Position numbers and translations under genes: made by a program
Source of the DNA: Aureispira sp963837355
GTDB taxonomy: Bacteria > Bacteroidota > Bacteroidia > Chitinophagales > Saprospiraceae
NCBI GenBank assembly: GCA_963837355.1
Contig: CAWIMY010000007.1
Location: 310,001-374,000, forward strand
Direction of reading: 5' to 3'
DNA length: 64,000 nucleotides
The notes under the pieces: generated by a model
What the model saw: only the letters and a program-made list of their open reading frames with translations
Database searches by the model: none
What the model was told of the DNA's origin: nothing
Shown: one piece after another, positions 8,914 to 17,585 of the stretch
How positions within the stretch are numbered: the first letter of the stretch is position 1
How the letters are laid out: every line of letters begins with the position of its first letter

Positions 8914-9300
8914 TTATGGTAACATGTATAGGAAAGTAATAGATAGCAACAAGGCCAATAGTAAGAAACTAATGATAACCAATCGTAACTCTCTAGGTAA
9001 ACGCTCCACACCAGGCAATAACAACGATAAATGATCTAAATTCTCCACCAACCAAAAGGAAGAGGGATTGGAATTAGCCGTCATAAAACCACTTTCTATC
9101 AACAGCTTAGAGGCACGCAAATAGTCCTGTTTATCAACCAGTAATTTTGCGCCGCCAATGGCACGCGCTTCCAATATACTGAGTGTTTGCATGGTATGGG
9201 TATCGCGTGTAATGGTTCGGATGCCTGCGGCCTGCAAATAGTGTTCGGCTAAGGACAGTTCCGTCAAGTCATAAAAATACTGCACTACAATCAGTTGCAT
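8914..9300 (-). CDS. DUF2007-like putative signal-transducing protein with C-terminal membrane helix (128 aa)
   Basis: ATG at 9300 is chosen over an upstream TTG at 9309. Residues 1-75 match the small ferredoxin-like DUF2007 fold: an N-terminal strand (IVVQYFYDLTELSLAEHYLQ), a turn, then the GGAKLLVDKQDYLRASKLL strand-helix unit. Residues about 105-125 are one hydrophobic helix (LVIISFLLLALLLSITFLY), so the domain would be membrane-anchored facing the cytoplasm. The family is usually annotated as a putative signal transducer without a proven ligand. It starts 21 bp after the stop of the upstream barrel gene on the same strand, so the two probably share an mRNA. Confidence 0.7.
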   Translation of the reverse strand: MQLIVVQYFYDLTELSLAEHYLQAAGIRTITRDTHTMQTLSILEARAIGGAKLLVDKQDYLRASKLLIESGFMTANSNPSSFWLVENLDHLSLLLPGVERLPRELRLVIISFLLLALLLSITFLYMLP

Positions 9301-9321
9301 GATCGGCAATTAAATAAGCGG

Positions 9322-10035
9322 TTAATCAATAGTGGCGGCCGATTGGCTGCGCTGAATAAATTTGATGCCAATGGTCGCTTCCAAACAGAGGTTGGTAATG
9401 CGTTGGTCTTCTGCAATGGTGCGCGTTGTAGTTTGTCCACTAAAAGGATCCGTATATTGAATTAACGTACCTTGCTGAAAAAAGACTTGTGGCGTGATGT
9501 CGGGCTGTACACTGATTTCGATAAAAAAGCCAAAGGGCATGTTGGCAGGTTCCCAATCTAGGCCACCGCCGAGCCACAACCCCACATTGAAGGGGCGGAC
9601 ACCTTGTGCATCAAAGGGGTTCACTACGTCTGAGGCCATCGTATAATCCAACCGAATACCTCCCGCGTAATAAGGGGCAAAATTCTTTACCCGATAACCA
9701 CCTTTGAAGAGCAACGCCAACGATAAATTATGATAGACATCACTGATAACTGTTTGATTAGGCGTATTGAATGTTCCTGCGTTGTACGACGCTCCACGAC
9801 GGTGGTAGCCCAAAGAAGTGACAAAACCCAAACGGCGACCGCCTCCTTCCTGATCACCTTGCCAAGCGCCCAAGCGTTCAAAAAAAACATCGCCGTGGTA
9901 CGATAATAAGGGGCGTTTGCCCTGCTGGGTGCCCACCAATAAACCACCTTTGGCACCAAAACCCATCTGCTGAGCGGACAAAAGTCCTCCCCAAAGTAGG
10001 GCGATCAAAACGAGGATTAGATTGTTTGTTTTCAT
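9322..10035 (-). CDS. Outer-membrane beta-barrel protein (237 aa)
   Basis: A clear Sec signal peptide (MKTNNLILVLIALLWGGLLSAQ) is followed by alternating-residue strands with Gly/aromatic girdles (MGFGAKGGLLVG, GFVTSLGYHRRG, LSLALLFKGGYRV, FNVGLWLGGGLDW, GFFIEISVQPDI, CLEATIGIKFIQR). Size and pattern fit the eight-stranded outer_membrane_protein beta-barrel/PorT-like group common in Bacteroidota. Substrate or partner unknown. It lies directly upstream of the DUF2007-like gene, and a terminator for the acyl-CoA dehydrogenase gene separates it from that gene. Confidence 0.75.
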   Translation of the reverse strand: MKTNNLILVLIALLWGGLLSAQQMGFGAKGGLLVGTQQGKRPLLSYHGDVFFERLGAWQGDQEGGGRRLGFVTSLGYHRRGASYNAGTFNTPNQTVISDVYHNLSLALLFKGGYRVKNFAPYYAGGIRLDYTMASDVVNPFDAQGVRPFNVGLWLGGGLDWEPANMPFGFFIEISVQPDITPQVFFQQGTLIQYTDPFSGQTTTRTIAEDQRITNLCLEATIGIKFIQRSQSAATID

Positions 10036-10060
10036 ACTGCTTTATAGTTGTGGAGAAATA

Positions 10061-10095
10061 AAAAAAATAACCTGCTAATCGCTTAACAGGTTATT
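10061..10095 (-). terminator. Terminator of the acyl-CoA dehydrogenase gene (minus strand)
   Basis: Stem AATAACCTG (10066-10074) with CAGGTTATT (10087-10095). On the minus strand it is followed by seven T (10067-10061). Confidence 0.8.
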
Positions 10096-10125
10096 ATAAG
10101 AATTTTTATACTAGTAGAAAGGCGA

Positions 10126-11280
10126 TTACTTTAGAATTTTTCTAGAAATAACCAACTTCTGAATTTCAGAAGTTCCTTCTCCAATCGTACACAATTTACA
10201 ATCGCGGAAGAATTTCTCTACAGGGAAATCCTTGGTAAAGCCATACCCTCCGTGAATTTGAATCGCCTCTGTGGCGGCTCTAACACAGGCTTCAGACGCG
10301 TAGTATTTAGCCATTGCCGAAATTTTGGTAACGGGCAAGTGCTGGTCTTTTAAATAACCTGCTTTGCGCACCAACAATTCGGAAGCTTCAATTTCGGTCG
10401 CCATATCAGCTAATTTGAAAGAGATCGCTTGAAAGCTAGAGATGGGTTTGCCGAATTGCTCGCGCTCTTTGGAGTATTTCAAAGATGCCTCATAGGCTCC
10501 TTTGGCAAGACCCAAAGACAAGGCACCAATAGAAACGCGGCCACCGTCCAAGATTTTCATGGACTGAATAAAGCCTTCGCCTTCTTGGCCTAACAACTGG
10601 CTTTTGTGAACGCGGCAGTTGTCAAAAATCAACTCTGCTGTTTCTGAGGCACGCATACCCAGTTTGTTTTCTTTCTTACCACCAGAAAACCCTTCCATAC
10701 CGCGCTCAATGATGAATGCGCTCATGCCGTGGCTGTCTAGCAATTCTCCTGTGCGGATAATTACGACCCCAACATCCCCAGAAATACCGTGGGTAATCCA
10801 GTTTTTGCTGCCGTTAATCACGTAGTAATCGCCGTCTTTTTTGGCGACACACTGCATTCTACCAGCATCCGAACCTGTGTTGGCTTCGGTCAATCCCCAA
10901 AAAGCCAAGTGTTCACCTGTAGCGAGTTTGGGTAAGTATTTATTTTTTTGCTCATCGGTTCCAAACATCAAAATGTGGTTGGTTCCTAACGAGTTGTGCG
11001 CTGCAATAGACAAACCGATAGAAGGGCAGACTTTGGCTGTTTCTTCGATAATTGTAATGTACTCTTGGTAGCCCAGGCCAGATCCTCCGTATTCTTCGGG
11101 AACCAATACCCCCATAAATCCTTGTTCTCCCATTTTGGAAAACAACTCTCTAGGGAAGTGCTGTGCCTCGTCCCATTCCATCACATGGGGACGGATGTTC
11201 TTTTCGGCAAAGTCTTTGGCGCTTTCGCGAATCATCTGCAAATCTTCAGAAGTATCTGGCGTCATGAAATCTGTATTCAT
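10126..11280 (-). CDS. Acyl-CoA dehydrogenase (384 aa)
   Basis: FAD enzyme that introduces the alpha-beta double bond in acyl-CoA and passes electrons to ETF; cytoplasmic. ATG at 11280 (MNTDFMTPDTSEDLQM) gives the usual 380-390 aa length; an ATG at 11322 would add 14 residues. The three-part fold is complete: N-terminal helical domain, the middle beta domain with the FAD/substrate signature WGLTEANTGSDAGRMQC, and the C-terminal helical bundle ending in the catalytic segment GEGTSEIQK, where the Glu is the catalytic base of short-chain and branched-chain types. It resembles butyryl-, isovaleryl- or glutaryl-type members; substrate cannot be assigned from sequence. It appears monocistronic with its own terminator. 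Confidence 0.9.
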   Translation of the reverse strand: MNTDFMTPDTSEDLQMIRESAKDFAEKNIRPHVMEWDEAQHFPRELFSKMGEQGFMGVLVPEEYGGSGLGYQEYITIIEETAKVCPSIGLSIAAHNSLGTNHILMFGTDEQKNKYLPKLATGEHLAFWGLTEANTGSDAGRMQCVAKKDGDYYVINGSKNWITHGISGDVGVVIIRTGELLDSHGMSAFIIERGMEGFSGGKKENKLGMRASETAELIFDNCRVHKSQLLGQEGEGFIQSMKILDGGRVSIGALSLGLAKGAYEASLKYSKEREQFGKPISSFQAISFKLADMATEIEASELLVRKAGYLKDQHLPVTKISAMAKYYASEACVRAATEAIQIHGGYGFTKDFPVEKFFRDCKLCTIGEGTSEIQKLVISRKILK

Positions 11281-11922
11281 TACAATTGGTATTTTTTGTT
11301 TTGACAAAATGTAGTAGCCCACAATTTATAAACAATTGGGACTTAGGTTTCTAGGAAAGGGTCTTGTTGTTAGAACAAAAATAAGCAATTTATTGACTTT
11401 TTTATAGTAAAACTACCAAGGAAGCCGTCGCGCTGCGTCATTGGGATGCCATATTGTTGGTGGAGGTGTGGGACTAGAAAAGGGATAGAGGAGAGCAGGA
11501 ATAGAAAAACGTGTTCCACTCTAAGATGGAAACACGTCGGATACTTGTACTGCTCTTAGGAATCTAATCAAGAGAGGGTTGTTCAACGGTATTAATAAGA
11601 AAGTCGGACTGTTATTATTCTGTCTTTCAATAGAACAGGCTGTTCTATAAAATTGTATGTTACGACCGTCTTTACAGTAAGGGTAAGGTGTTCTATGCGT
11701 TGGCCAGTGGTTGCACACAATTGACTTTGAATATCTTGGAGGTGATCTCCCCACGTCTCTTTAATAGTAGCGGAGAGTGTGTGGGTCTCTCGTCCCCACG
11801 TTGTTGGTTCGCAGGTCAGCTTTTAGTCCGTTAGAAGTGCCATTCGAAGAACGAACTAATTCGTCTCTGTGGTACAGTTTTACTTCTATTTCCAAATCGG
11901 GCGAACGTAGTTGGTTTGCTTT
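11281..11922. other. Gene-free stretch between acyl-CoA dehydrogenase and module C
   Basis: 642 bp without a convincing gene. A small open frame at 11521-11754 (minus) has no protein-like composition. An imperfect hairpin, ACGTGTTCCA with TGGAAACACGT (about 11511-11537), is the only clear secondary structure. It must hold the dehydrogenase promoter at its left end, but no good TANNTTTG match was found there. Confidence 0.6.
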
Positions 11923-13968
11923 CTAAAGTCGAAAATACGTTAGAGTCAAGTTTATCTCTTCTTCAACCTTGTAAAGCTCTTTATCTGATTTAATCAAAAG
12001 CTCCATCAAAGTATTGTTTAGATTTCTGCTAGATGTTGATAGAAAAGGTGGTGGGTCAACGGTCACTGTATCATCTTCATCTTTTTCTTCTTCTGTCATA
12101 GCCAATTGCTCAAAATCATAATCTTTAGGGAATTTGAGATGTACAAAAATACCTCTCAGGTTTTCTCTATTATTATCTACTACAATACGCCCTTTAATTA
12201 GAAAAGGTGTTTCCTCGATGGCTTTACGACCGTACTCTCGATAGAGTGTTTTTAACTGTCGAGTGGCCTCATGGCTCTTTAGAGAGAGTCTAAAATCACT
12301 CCTTAAGTTTCCCCCTTCGTGGCCGATGACCAAGCCCTTGATTGCGGTTCTACTGATTCTGATGTTTCCAAAATATAACTCCGCATAAAAGTCGATGTCG
12401 AAATTACCAAAACTGATCATTTTTTTACCTGTTCGGTCGATGATATAGGTACAATAAAGAGGCTCCACTCCAATTTCAAAGCTTGTTTTATTGCCTTGTG
12501 TAATGATATGAGAATTAAACTCAATGAGCGGATTGCGAACATGATCGAAGACATAATCTACCCCTTCTACTACCTTTTTACCAGTTTCTAGGGCTTCTAC
12601 TGCGAGTTTGTAAATCTGATAGAGTCCTAGACAAAGAAGTGCAGCGGGAAAGAGTAAGCCTAATTCCAACGCCTCTACAATAACTTCTATCATCTTTTTC
12701 ACTTCCTTTGCCTTGGCCAAAAGCGGCTTCAAATCCTCTCCTTCTTCTACTTTAACCGAACCTAATTCCCAAAAATTCTTAGATTCTTTAGTTGTCGAAA
12801 TCTTGATAAGTTCTTTTTGATCAATGTTGAAAGTGATAGAAAGCGCTTGTACTAAGTGTTTGTCAAACCCACAGATCAATGCCTCCAGTAAACCTGCTGG
12901 ACCGATGATGAAATCAACACTCGTTTTAATGCCCCCATGCATATTCATGAAGGTGAGTTCGCTTTCACCTAGTTCTAGTGGATCGGATGCTAGATAATCT
13001 TGCACCACTTTTAGTTCCATCGCTACTGCCGCTGTTATTTTAGGCTTAGCCGTTATACTGATGGTCTCAAAAAACTCTAATCCAAGAATTAGTGTGCCCG
13101 CCAAAAGTAGATTTCCCCCTAGTATAGCCGTGCCCGTATCGGTTAAGCGACTAACCATTGTTTTGACAGTTACATCGGCAGTGAAAAGCACTTCAAACCC
13201 AACGATACCTTTTAGGCCTGGTGTAATGGGTGCGATAGCCTTGGTATCCCATTTGACATCGAGTGCAGCGCCTATAGAGGCTTGTAGGCCATGTGTATCA
13301 AAAGTAAAGCTTTTCTTTACGCCCACAGTTGCAGAAGTGTTAGAATACGCTTGAGCTCCTTCAATGGCATCATCTTTTTTTGCTCCAGAGGTGATAGAGT
13401 CGTCTATTTTTCGGGTAGCAAGAGCGCCTATGTTTACTTTAGGGGTAGTACATTTGATAGCTAAAAATTTGCTCTCCAACGCTAGCATTTTGTTTTCTTC
13501 TATTCCTAGTTGCTTTTTACACTGTTCTTGAATGGAGATACTTAAGGCGGAAATCTTAGAGCGAAGGTTGAGGTAATCTTGTTTTAAGTCTCCAATTTTA
13601 TTTTTGAAAATTTCGTGGTCGCGTGGGGAAATAGTATTCGCCTTTTGATCCCTACAGGCATCCAAATCATTATTGAGCGTCCAAGTTCGGTTCTTGAGGG
13701 GGGCTAGCGCATCCGTAAAACTCTTGGGGAGTATTGGAGTAGCAACGGCTCCTGTTTGGAGGGAGGGAGCACTGGCTTTCTGCTCTCTAATTCGGACTGC
13801 TAATTGTGCTTTTACTTTATCCATCCATTCCTGGATGGCCTCTAACTCCTGTTGCTCTTCCTCGTCTATTTTTTGATCATTTTCAAGATAGTATTCATGA
13901 GCACTTTCTAGATACTTTTGATATTGCTGTATTGTGCTATAAAGTTCTTTGACGCTGAGACTAGCCAT
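11923..13968 (-). CDS. Module C large protein: coiled-coil N-terminus plus beta-rich core (681 aa)
   Basis: Unrecognised; placed with the module A and B large proteins by architecture rather than by strong identity. ATG at 13968 (MASLSVKELYSTIQQYQKYL) is preferred; an upstream in-frame start at 14019 would add 17 residues. Residues 1-70 form a helical hairpin (STIQQYQKYL ... EWMDKVKAQLAVRI) and about 85-180 another helical pair. Residues about 195-360 are alternating strands (ASIGAALDVKWD, GIVGFEVLFTADVTVKTMV, GGNLLLAGTLILGLEF). A hydrophobic helical segment near 445-475 (IEVIVEALELGLLFPAALLCLGLYQIY) could insert in a membrane. More strands follow (FGNFDIDFYAELYFGNIRI), then an acidic linker and a short C-terminal helix. 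The DPT...P tail of modules A and B is not visible. No signal peptide. Confidence 0.65.
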   Translation of the reverse strand: MASLSVKELYSTIQQYQKYLESAHEYYLENDQKIDEEEQQELEAIQEWMDKVKAQLAVRIREQKASAPSLQTGAVATPILPKSFTDALAPLKNRTWTLNNDLDACRDQKANTISPRDHEIFKNKIGDLKQDYLNLRSKISALSISIQEQCKKQLGIEENKMLALESKFLAIKCTTPKVNIGALATRKIDDSITSGAKKDDAIEGAQAYSNTSATVGVKKSFTFDTHGLQASIGAALDVKWDTKAIAPITPGLKGIVGFEVLFTADVTVKTMVSRLTDTGTAILGGNLLLAGTLILGLEFFETISITAKPKITAAVAMELKVVQDYLASDPLELGESELTFMNMHGGIKTSVDFIIGPAGLLEALICGFDKHLVQALSITFNIDQKELIKISTTKESKNFWELGSVKVEEGEDLKPLLAKAKEVKKMIEVIVEALELGLLFPAALLCLGLYQIYKLAVEALETGKKVVEGVDYVFDHVRNPLIEFNSHIITQGNKTSFEIGVEPLYCTYIIDRTGKKMISFGNFDIDFYAELYFGNIRISRTAIKGLVIGHEGGNLRSDFRLSLKSHEATRQLKTLYREYGRKAIEETPFLIKGRIVVDNNRENLRGIFVHLKFPKDYDFEQLAMTEEEKDEDDTVTVDPPPFLSTSSRNLNNTLMELLIKSDKELYKVEEEINLTLTYFRL

Positions 13969-14082
13969 GGTAAGGTTTAGTTTAGTGTGGGTGGTAACTA
14001 AAAAAGAGGAATAGGGCAATAGTTAGGTACCTCATCGCTCTAAGAATATGGGTTTTGAGGAGTAAATAAGCAGACAAGAAAA

Positions 14083-14694
14083 TTAACTAAGCTTGGCATA
14101 CAGCTTTTCCAAATTACTTTTCAGTTTGACCAAATGCGCTTTTATCTTGGCTTTTTCTGCTAGCCATTCTGGGTCAATATTTTTTTCGGTAGGCGTGGTT
14201 TCTGAGGGGCTGCTTTCTGCGGAATGTTCTGCTTCGATAGCGCTGTCTTCTTCGGTTGCAACAACGCCACCCTTAGTAATCAAAAAGTTCTGCCCAATTT
14301 TTTGTTTGAGTAGCGCGACGTGATTAATGCTGCCTTTGAGGTGGGTTTTCTTGATAAACCCTTGGTCGATTTGGAAGTCGTATTGGCCGCTGTCGTTGAG
14401 GCAAAGCGTGCCGTAGGCAACTAGTTTTTTGTTGATCTTTTGAATCTTGCCTTGGGCATCTTTGCTGCCGTTGCCCTTTACGCGCTCCTGCTTGAAAATT
14501 TTGTGAATTTCTCTAGCTTCGCCAATAGTAATAAAATCGCTACCATCTTCGAAATGGCCGACTTCGTAATAGAAGGGGAGTTCGGGGATTTTTTTGGCGG
14601 CTAATGCCAAAAGGCCTTTTTTGAGGTACTTCACTTGATTTTTTTGGAGCAGTGCTTTGTCCTCGAATATCTTTTTGTTGAGCCCGTTTTTCAT
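14083..14694 (-). CDS. Module C small protein, divergent relative of the module A/B small proteins (203 aa)
   Basis: Unrecognised family. Same layout as the 1544 and 4724 products but shorter: a Lys-rich alpha/beta domain (residues 1-145), an acidic Ser/Thr/Glu linker (about 146-170) and a C-terminal helix (AKIKAHLVKLKSNLEKLYAKL). Weak but ordered similarity can be traced by eye: a YYEVGHFEDG block where A/B have LLDYFKDEKG, an IGEAREIHKIFKQE block for FGISKKLDKHFLQIE, GSKDAQGKI for GKLDKRIS, and an ITKGGVV strand for KAVVVIGGQ. Gene order is also the same: it lies 114 bp upstream of the large partner on the minus strand. Likely a cytoplasmic partner of that protein. Confidence 0.6.
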   Translation of the reverse strand: MKNGLNKKIFEDKALLQKNQVKYLKKGLLALAAKKIPELPFYYEVGHFEDGSDFITIGEAREIHKIFKQERVKGNGSKDAQGKIQKINKKLVAYGTLCLNDSGQYDFQIDQGFIKKTHLKGSINHVALLKQKIGQNFLITKGGVVATEEDSAIEAEHSAESSPSETTPTEKNIDPEWLAEKAKIKAHLVKLKSNLEKLYAKLS

Positions 14695-14744
14695 GGTCGG
14701 TTATTTGGGTAGGTAGGAATTATTAACAACACAAAGATCCCATA

Positions 14745-14788
14745 AAAATAGCAAGGGGGAAATCCCGAATTATCAGGATATTCCCTCC
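14745..14788 (-). terminator. Possible terminator of the two-component operon
   Basis: Imperfect stem around 14749-14786 (GGGAAATCCC region with GGATATTCCC), followed on the minus strand by CTTGCTATTTTTAT. It lies just past the response regulator stop. Confidence 0.45.
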
Positions 14789-14820
14789 GTAAAATCACGT
14801 AGAGACCAATAAAGTAAGTC

Positions 14821-15471
14821 TTATAAAGAAACGATGCCTTGCTTGATGGCGTATTTGATGAGGTCCGCTTGGTTGTTGAAACCCAACTTTTGGTAGATGT
14901 TTTTCTTATGTGTTTCTACCGTTCTAGGACTAATAAACAAGGCGGCGCCAATTTCTTTGTAGCTCTGTCCATTGGCAAAACCCCGCACCACCTCTACCTC
15001 TCTAGGTGTCAGCTCCGATAACGTTGCCTGCCCTGTCAACTGTTGCGCAAAGCCTTGATAAACTAGCGGTGTAATGTCCTTCCCAAAATAATGCTCGCCC
15101 TCCGCGACCCGCTCAATCGCCGTCACCAACTCCGCTTGGCTACAGGCTTTGGGCAAAAAACCTTGTACGCCTGCCTCCACAGCGCGCAAAACCGTATGTT
15201 TATCCGTATCCGCAGTCAGCATCAATACCCGTAGCGGCATCTTTTGTTCGATAAGCTGTTGCGTAATTTCAAGGCCATCCATAGTAGGCAAATGCCGATC
15301 TAACAACAGCACTTGCGGTTTTTTTTGCTCCAAGAGTGGCCACAGACCTTCGGCATTCAAGGCCGTTCCGAGGACTTGGATGTGCCTGTGAGCCAATAAC
15401 AAAGCACGCAAGCCGTCAATGACAATTTGATGGTCGTCTACGATAACAATAGTAATGGGAGTCTGGCGCAT
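14821..15471 (-). CDS. NarL/LuxR-type response regulator (216 aa)
   Basis: Two-domain transcription regulator. Residues 1-122 are a receiver domain: acidic pair in IVDDHQIVIDG, phospho-acceptor Asp58 in LLLDRHLP, Thr in LMLTADTD and the Lys of FLPKACSQ. Residues about 150-216 are the LuxR-type helix-turn-helix (LTPREVEVVRGFANGQSYKE ... FISPRTVETHKKNIYQKLGF). It starts 3 bp after the stop of the histidine kinase gene, so the two are translated from one mRNA and form a cognate pair. Target genes are unknown. Confidence 0.92.
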   Translation of the reverse strand: MRQTPITIVIVDDHQIVIDGLRALLLAHRHIQVLGTALNAEGLWPLLEQKKPQVLLLDRHLPTMDGLEITQQLIEQKMPLRVLMLTADTDKHTVLRAVEAGVQGFLPKACSQAELVTAIERVAEGEHYFGKDITPLVYQGFAQQLTGQATLSELTPREVEVVRGFANGQSYKEIGAALFISPRTVETHKKNIYQKLGFNNQADLIKYAIKQGIVSL

Positions 15472-15474
15472 AGC

Positions 15475-17499
15475 TCAAGCATTAGAAGGAGAAGCAGTAG
15501 AGGAAGTTAGCGGAAGCGTAAAACAAAAGGTACTGCCTTTGGGCGAACTTTCCTCCAACCAAATGCGGCCTCCTTGGCGTTCCACTAGTTCTTTACAAAG
15601 TAACAACCCCAATCCTGTCCCTGACCCTTCTGTCCGTTGATGCTCGGCTTTGATCGAAAACAACGGTGCGACTAGTTCGGGGGCAATCCCTCGGCCGGTA
15701 TCTTTAACCAATATTTTGGTGAAGTCGTTGTCGCGAATCGCATGAACAGAGATGCGTCCTTTGTTGGGGGTGAATTTGATGGCATTGGCTAAGAGATTTC
15801 TCAAAATAGTACGCGTCATAACCGAATCGCCCCAAGCTTGGCTGCTGCTGGGAATGTTGTTTTCCAATTGGATCTGTTGGAGTTGGGCGCTCTCTTGTAG
15901 AAGGGTCAATACCTCTTGTGTTTCTAGTTGTAAGGACAAATTTTGTGGCTGAAAATCTAAGCGTCCCGATTGAGCAATTGACCAATATAAGAGGTTTTGC
16001 AAGAGCTCGAATAGGCTATGGGCAGAGGTATTTAAACGTTTGATAAAGTAATCCAATTCCTCGCGGCTAATGTCAAAAATACTATCCGATAACGATTGTG
16101 TGATGGAGCGAAAAGCCGACAGTGGGTTTTTAAGATCGTGGGCGATAATGCTAAACAGTTTATCTTTGGTCGCATTGAGGACACTTAATTCTTCGTTGAG
16201 CTTGGAGCGCCATTGATTGAGTCGATATAAAAATGCAATAATGAGCACTAATAACAATAAAGCAGCGCCTAAGAGAAACCGTTGTTGATAAAGTTTTTCG
16301 TAGTTCAGTTGGTCAATTTGCTGCTGCTGTTCAAGGGTTTGGATGCGCGCGACTTTTAGTTCGTCTTCGTACTGTGCCAGTAAGGCGTATTTTTTTTGGT
16401 CTAAAGTCCGTTGGTGCAAACTGTCGGTTAGGGCTTCTCGCTGCTGCACGTAGAGCCACATTTGATCGTATTTTTTTTGCTGCCAAGCCAAGGTTTCTTG
16501 TAATTTTAGATGTGCGCGCATGACATAGCTTTGGCTGCGGCCATTGCTTTCTAGGATGGTTTTAGCTGTGGTGAGCAACTTTTCGGCTTCTGCCAACTCT
16601 TGTAGGGTGATTTTGACTTTGGCCCATTCGTGGTAACTGTGAACGACGCGAGGATGCTGCAGCCTGCCAAGTTGCTCAAAAAGCTGCATGGCTTGCCCCA
16701 AGTACGCATCGGCTTTGTTGGGTTGCTGCGCGCCTGCGTAGGTTTTGCCCATACTGTGCAGCACTTCTCCTATAAACAAACTATCGTCCAACGCTTGGGC
16801 ATTATCCAAGGTCAATTCATAATAATACAAGGAACTATCCCACACCTCTAGTGTCTGGTAGATGTTTCCAATATTCATGTACGTGTTGCCCAAGCTATTT
16901 TCTAACCCCGCTTGTTTTTTATGTTCTACTGCCTTAAAATAATAGTAAAGCCCTTTCTGGAGATCTCCTTGTATCTTATAATCAAACCCTAAGTTATTGT
17001 AACTCAAACCAATTTTTGGCGACCCAATCGCCTGCCGCATCGCCAAGGCTTGCAAATCGTAGTAAGTAGCCGAATCGTCGCGCTCCTGTTCCCCAAAGAC
17101 ATAGGCCAAATCAGAATACGCATCGCTAATTAACAGGCTGTCTTGTAAGTGGTTGCCCGTGGCAATGATTTCGCGAAAAGCAGCTTGCGCCAAGGAGAAT
17201 TTACCCGCTCGACGGTACAAATGCCCTTTCGTGGCGATGGATTTTTGATAAAGCTGGCGGCCCCAAGGTCGTGCCAAGTTTTGTTTTCCAAGGGCGCTTC
17301 CTCGTTCTGTTAAGGCAATTAAGGTATCTGCTTGGTTGCTTGGAACCGTCGCATACCACTGCAACAGCAGTGCCGCACGGCTAGAATCGTCACTGGTCTC
17401 CAGCAATTGTGCGCGCCAATTGTTAGGGGGAGCCACTTGGCTCCAAACCGAGCAGGGATTCCAGCAGAGAATCCATAAGAGTAGAGAAAATAGCTTCAT
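15475..17499 (-). CDS. TPR-sensor histidine kinase (674 aa)
   Basis: A Sec-type N-terminus (MKLFSLLLWILCWNPCSVWS) leads into periplasmic tetratricopeptide repeats, residues about 30-360 (units such as GLSYNNLGFDYKIQGDLQKG and LGNTYMNIGNIYQTLEVWDS). A coiled coil and one membrane helix (about 405-425, FLLGAALLLLVLIIAFLYRL) connect to the cytoplasmic kinase core: HisKA with phospho-acceptor His454 in FSIIAHDLKNPLSAF, N-box RNLLANAIKFTP, G1 DTGRGIAP and G2 GSGTGLGLLLCKELVE. All catalytic motifs are intact. This TPR-HK plus LuxR regulator pairing is common in Bacteroidota; the signal is probably a periplasmic or envelope protein cue but is not known. Confidence 0.92.
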   Translation of the reverse strand: MKLFSLLLWILCWNPCSVWSQVAPPNNWRAQLLETSDDSSRAALLLQWYATVPSNQADTLIALTERGSALGKQNLARPWGRQLYQKSIATKGHLYRRAGKFSLAQAAFREIIATGNHLQDSLLISDAYSDLAYVFGEQERDDSATYYDLQALAMRQAIGSPKIGLSYNNLGFDYKIQGDLQKGLYYYFKAVEHKKQAGLENSLGNTYMNIGNIYQTLEVWDSSLYYYELTLDNAQALDDSLFIGEVLHSMGKTYAGAQQPNKADAYLGQAMQLFEQLGRLQHPRVVHSYHEWAKVKITLQELAEAEKLLTTAKTILESNGRSQSYVMRAHLKLQETLAWQQKKYDQMWLYVQQREALTDSLHQRTLDQKKYALLAQYEDELKVARIQTLEQQQQIDQLNYEKLYQQRFLLGAALLLLVLIIAFLYRLNQWRSKLNEELSVLNATKDKLFSIIAHDLKNPLSAFRSITQSLSDSIFDISREELDYFIKRLNTSAHSLFELLQNLLYWSIAQSGRLDFQPQNLSLQLETQEVLTLLQESAQLQQIQLENNIPSSSQAWGDSVMTRTILRNLLANAIKFTPNKGRISVHAIRDNDFTKILVKDTGRGIAPELVAPLFSIKAEHQRTEGSGTGLGLLLCKELVERQGGRIWLEESSPKGSTFCFTLPLTSSTASPSNA

Positions 17500-17585
17500 A
17501 GTTTTAAGGACTGATTCGCTAAAAAGGGAAAATAGCCGTTTTTAGAGCGCGCAACTTTTGGGTCGCTTTGCTTTTAGTTCGGAGG

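Noticed and set aside
11521..11754. Open frame of 77 codons, minus strand
   Set aside because: No signal, domain or plausible composition; lies in a gene-poor gap.
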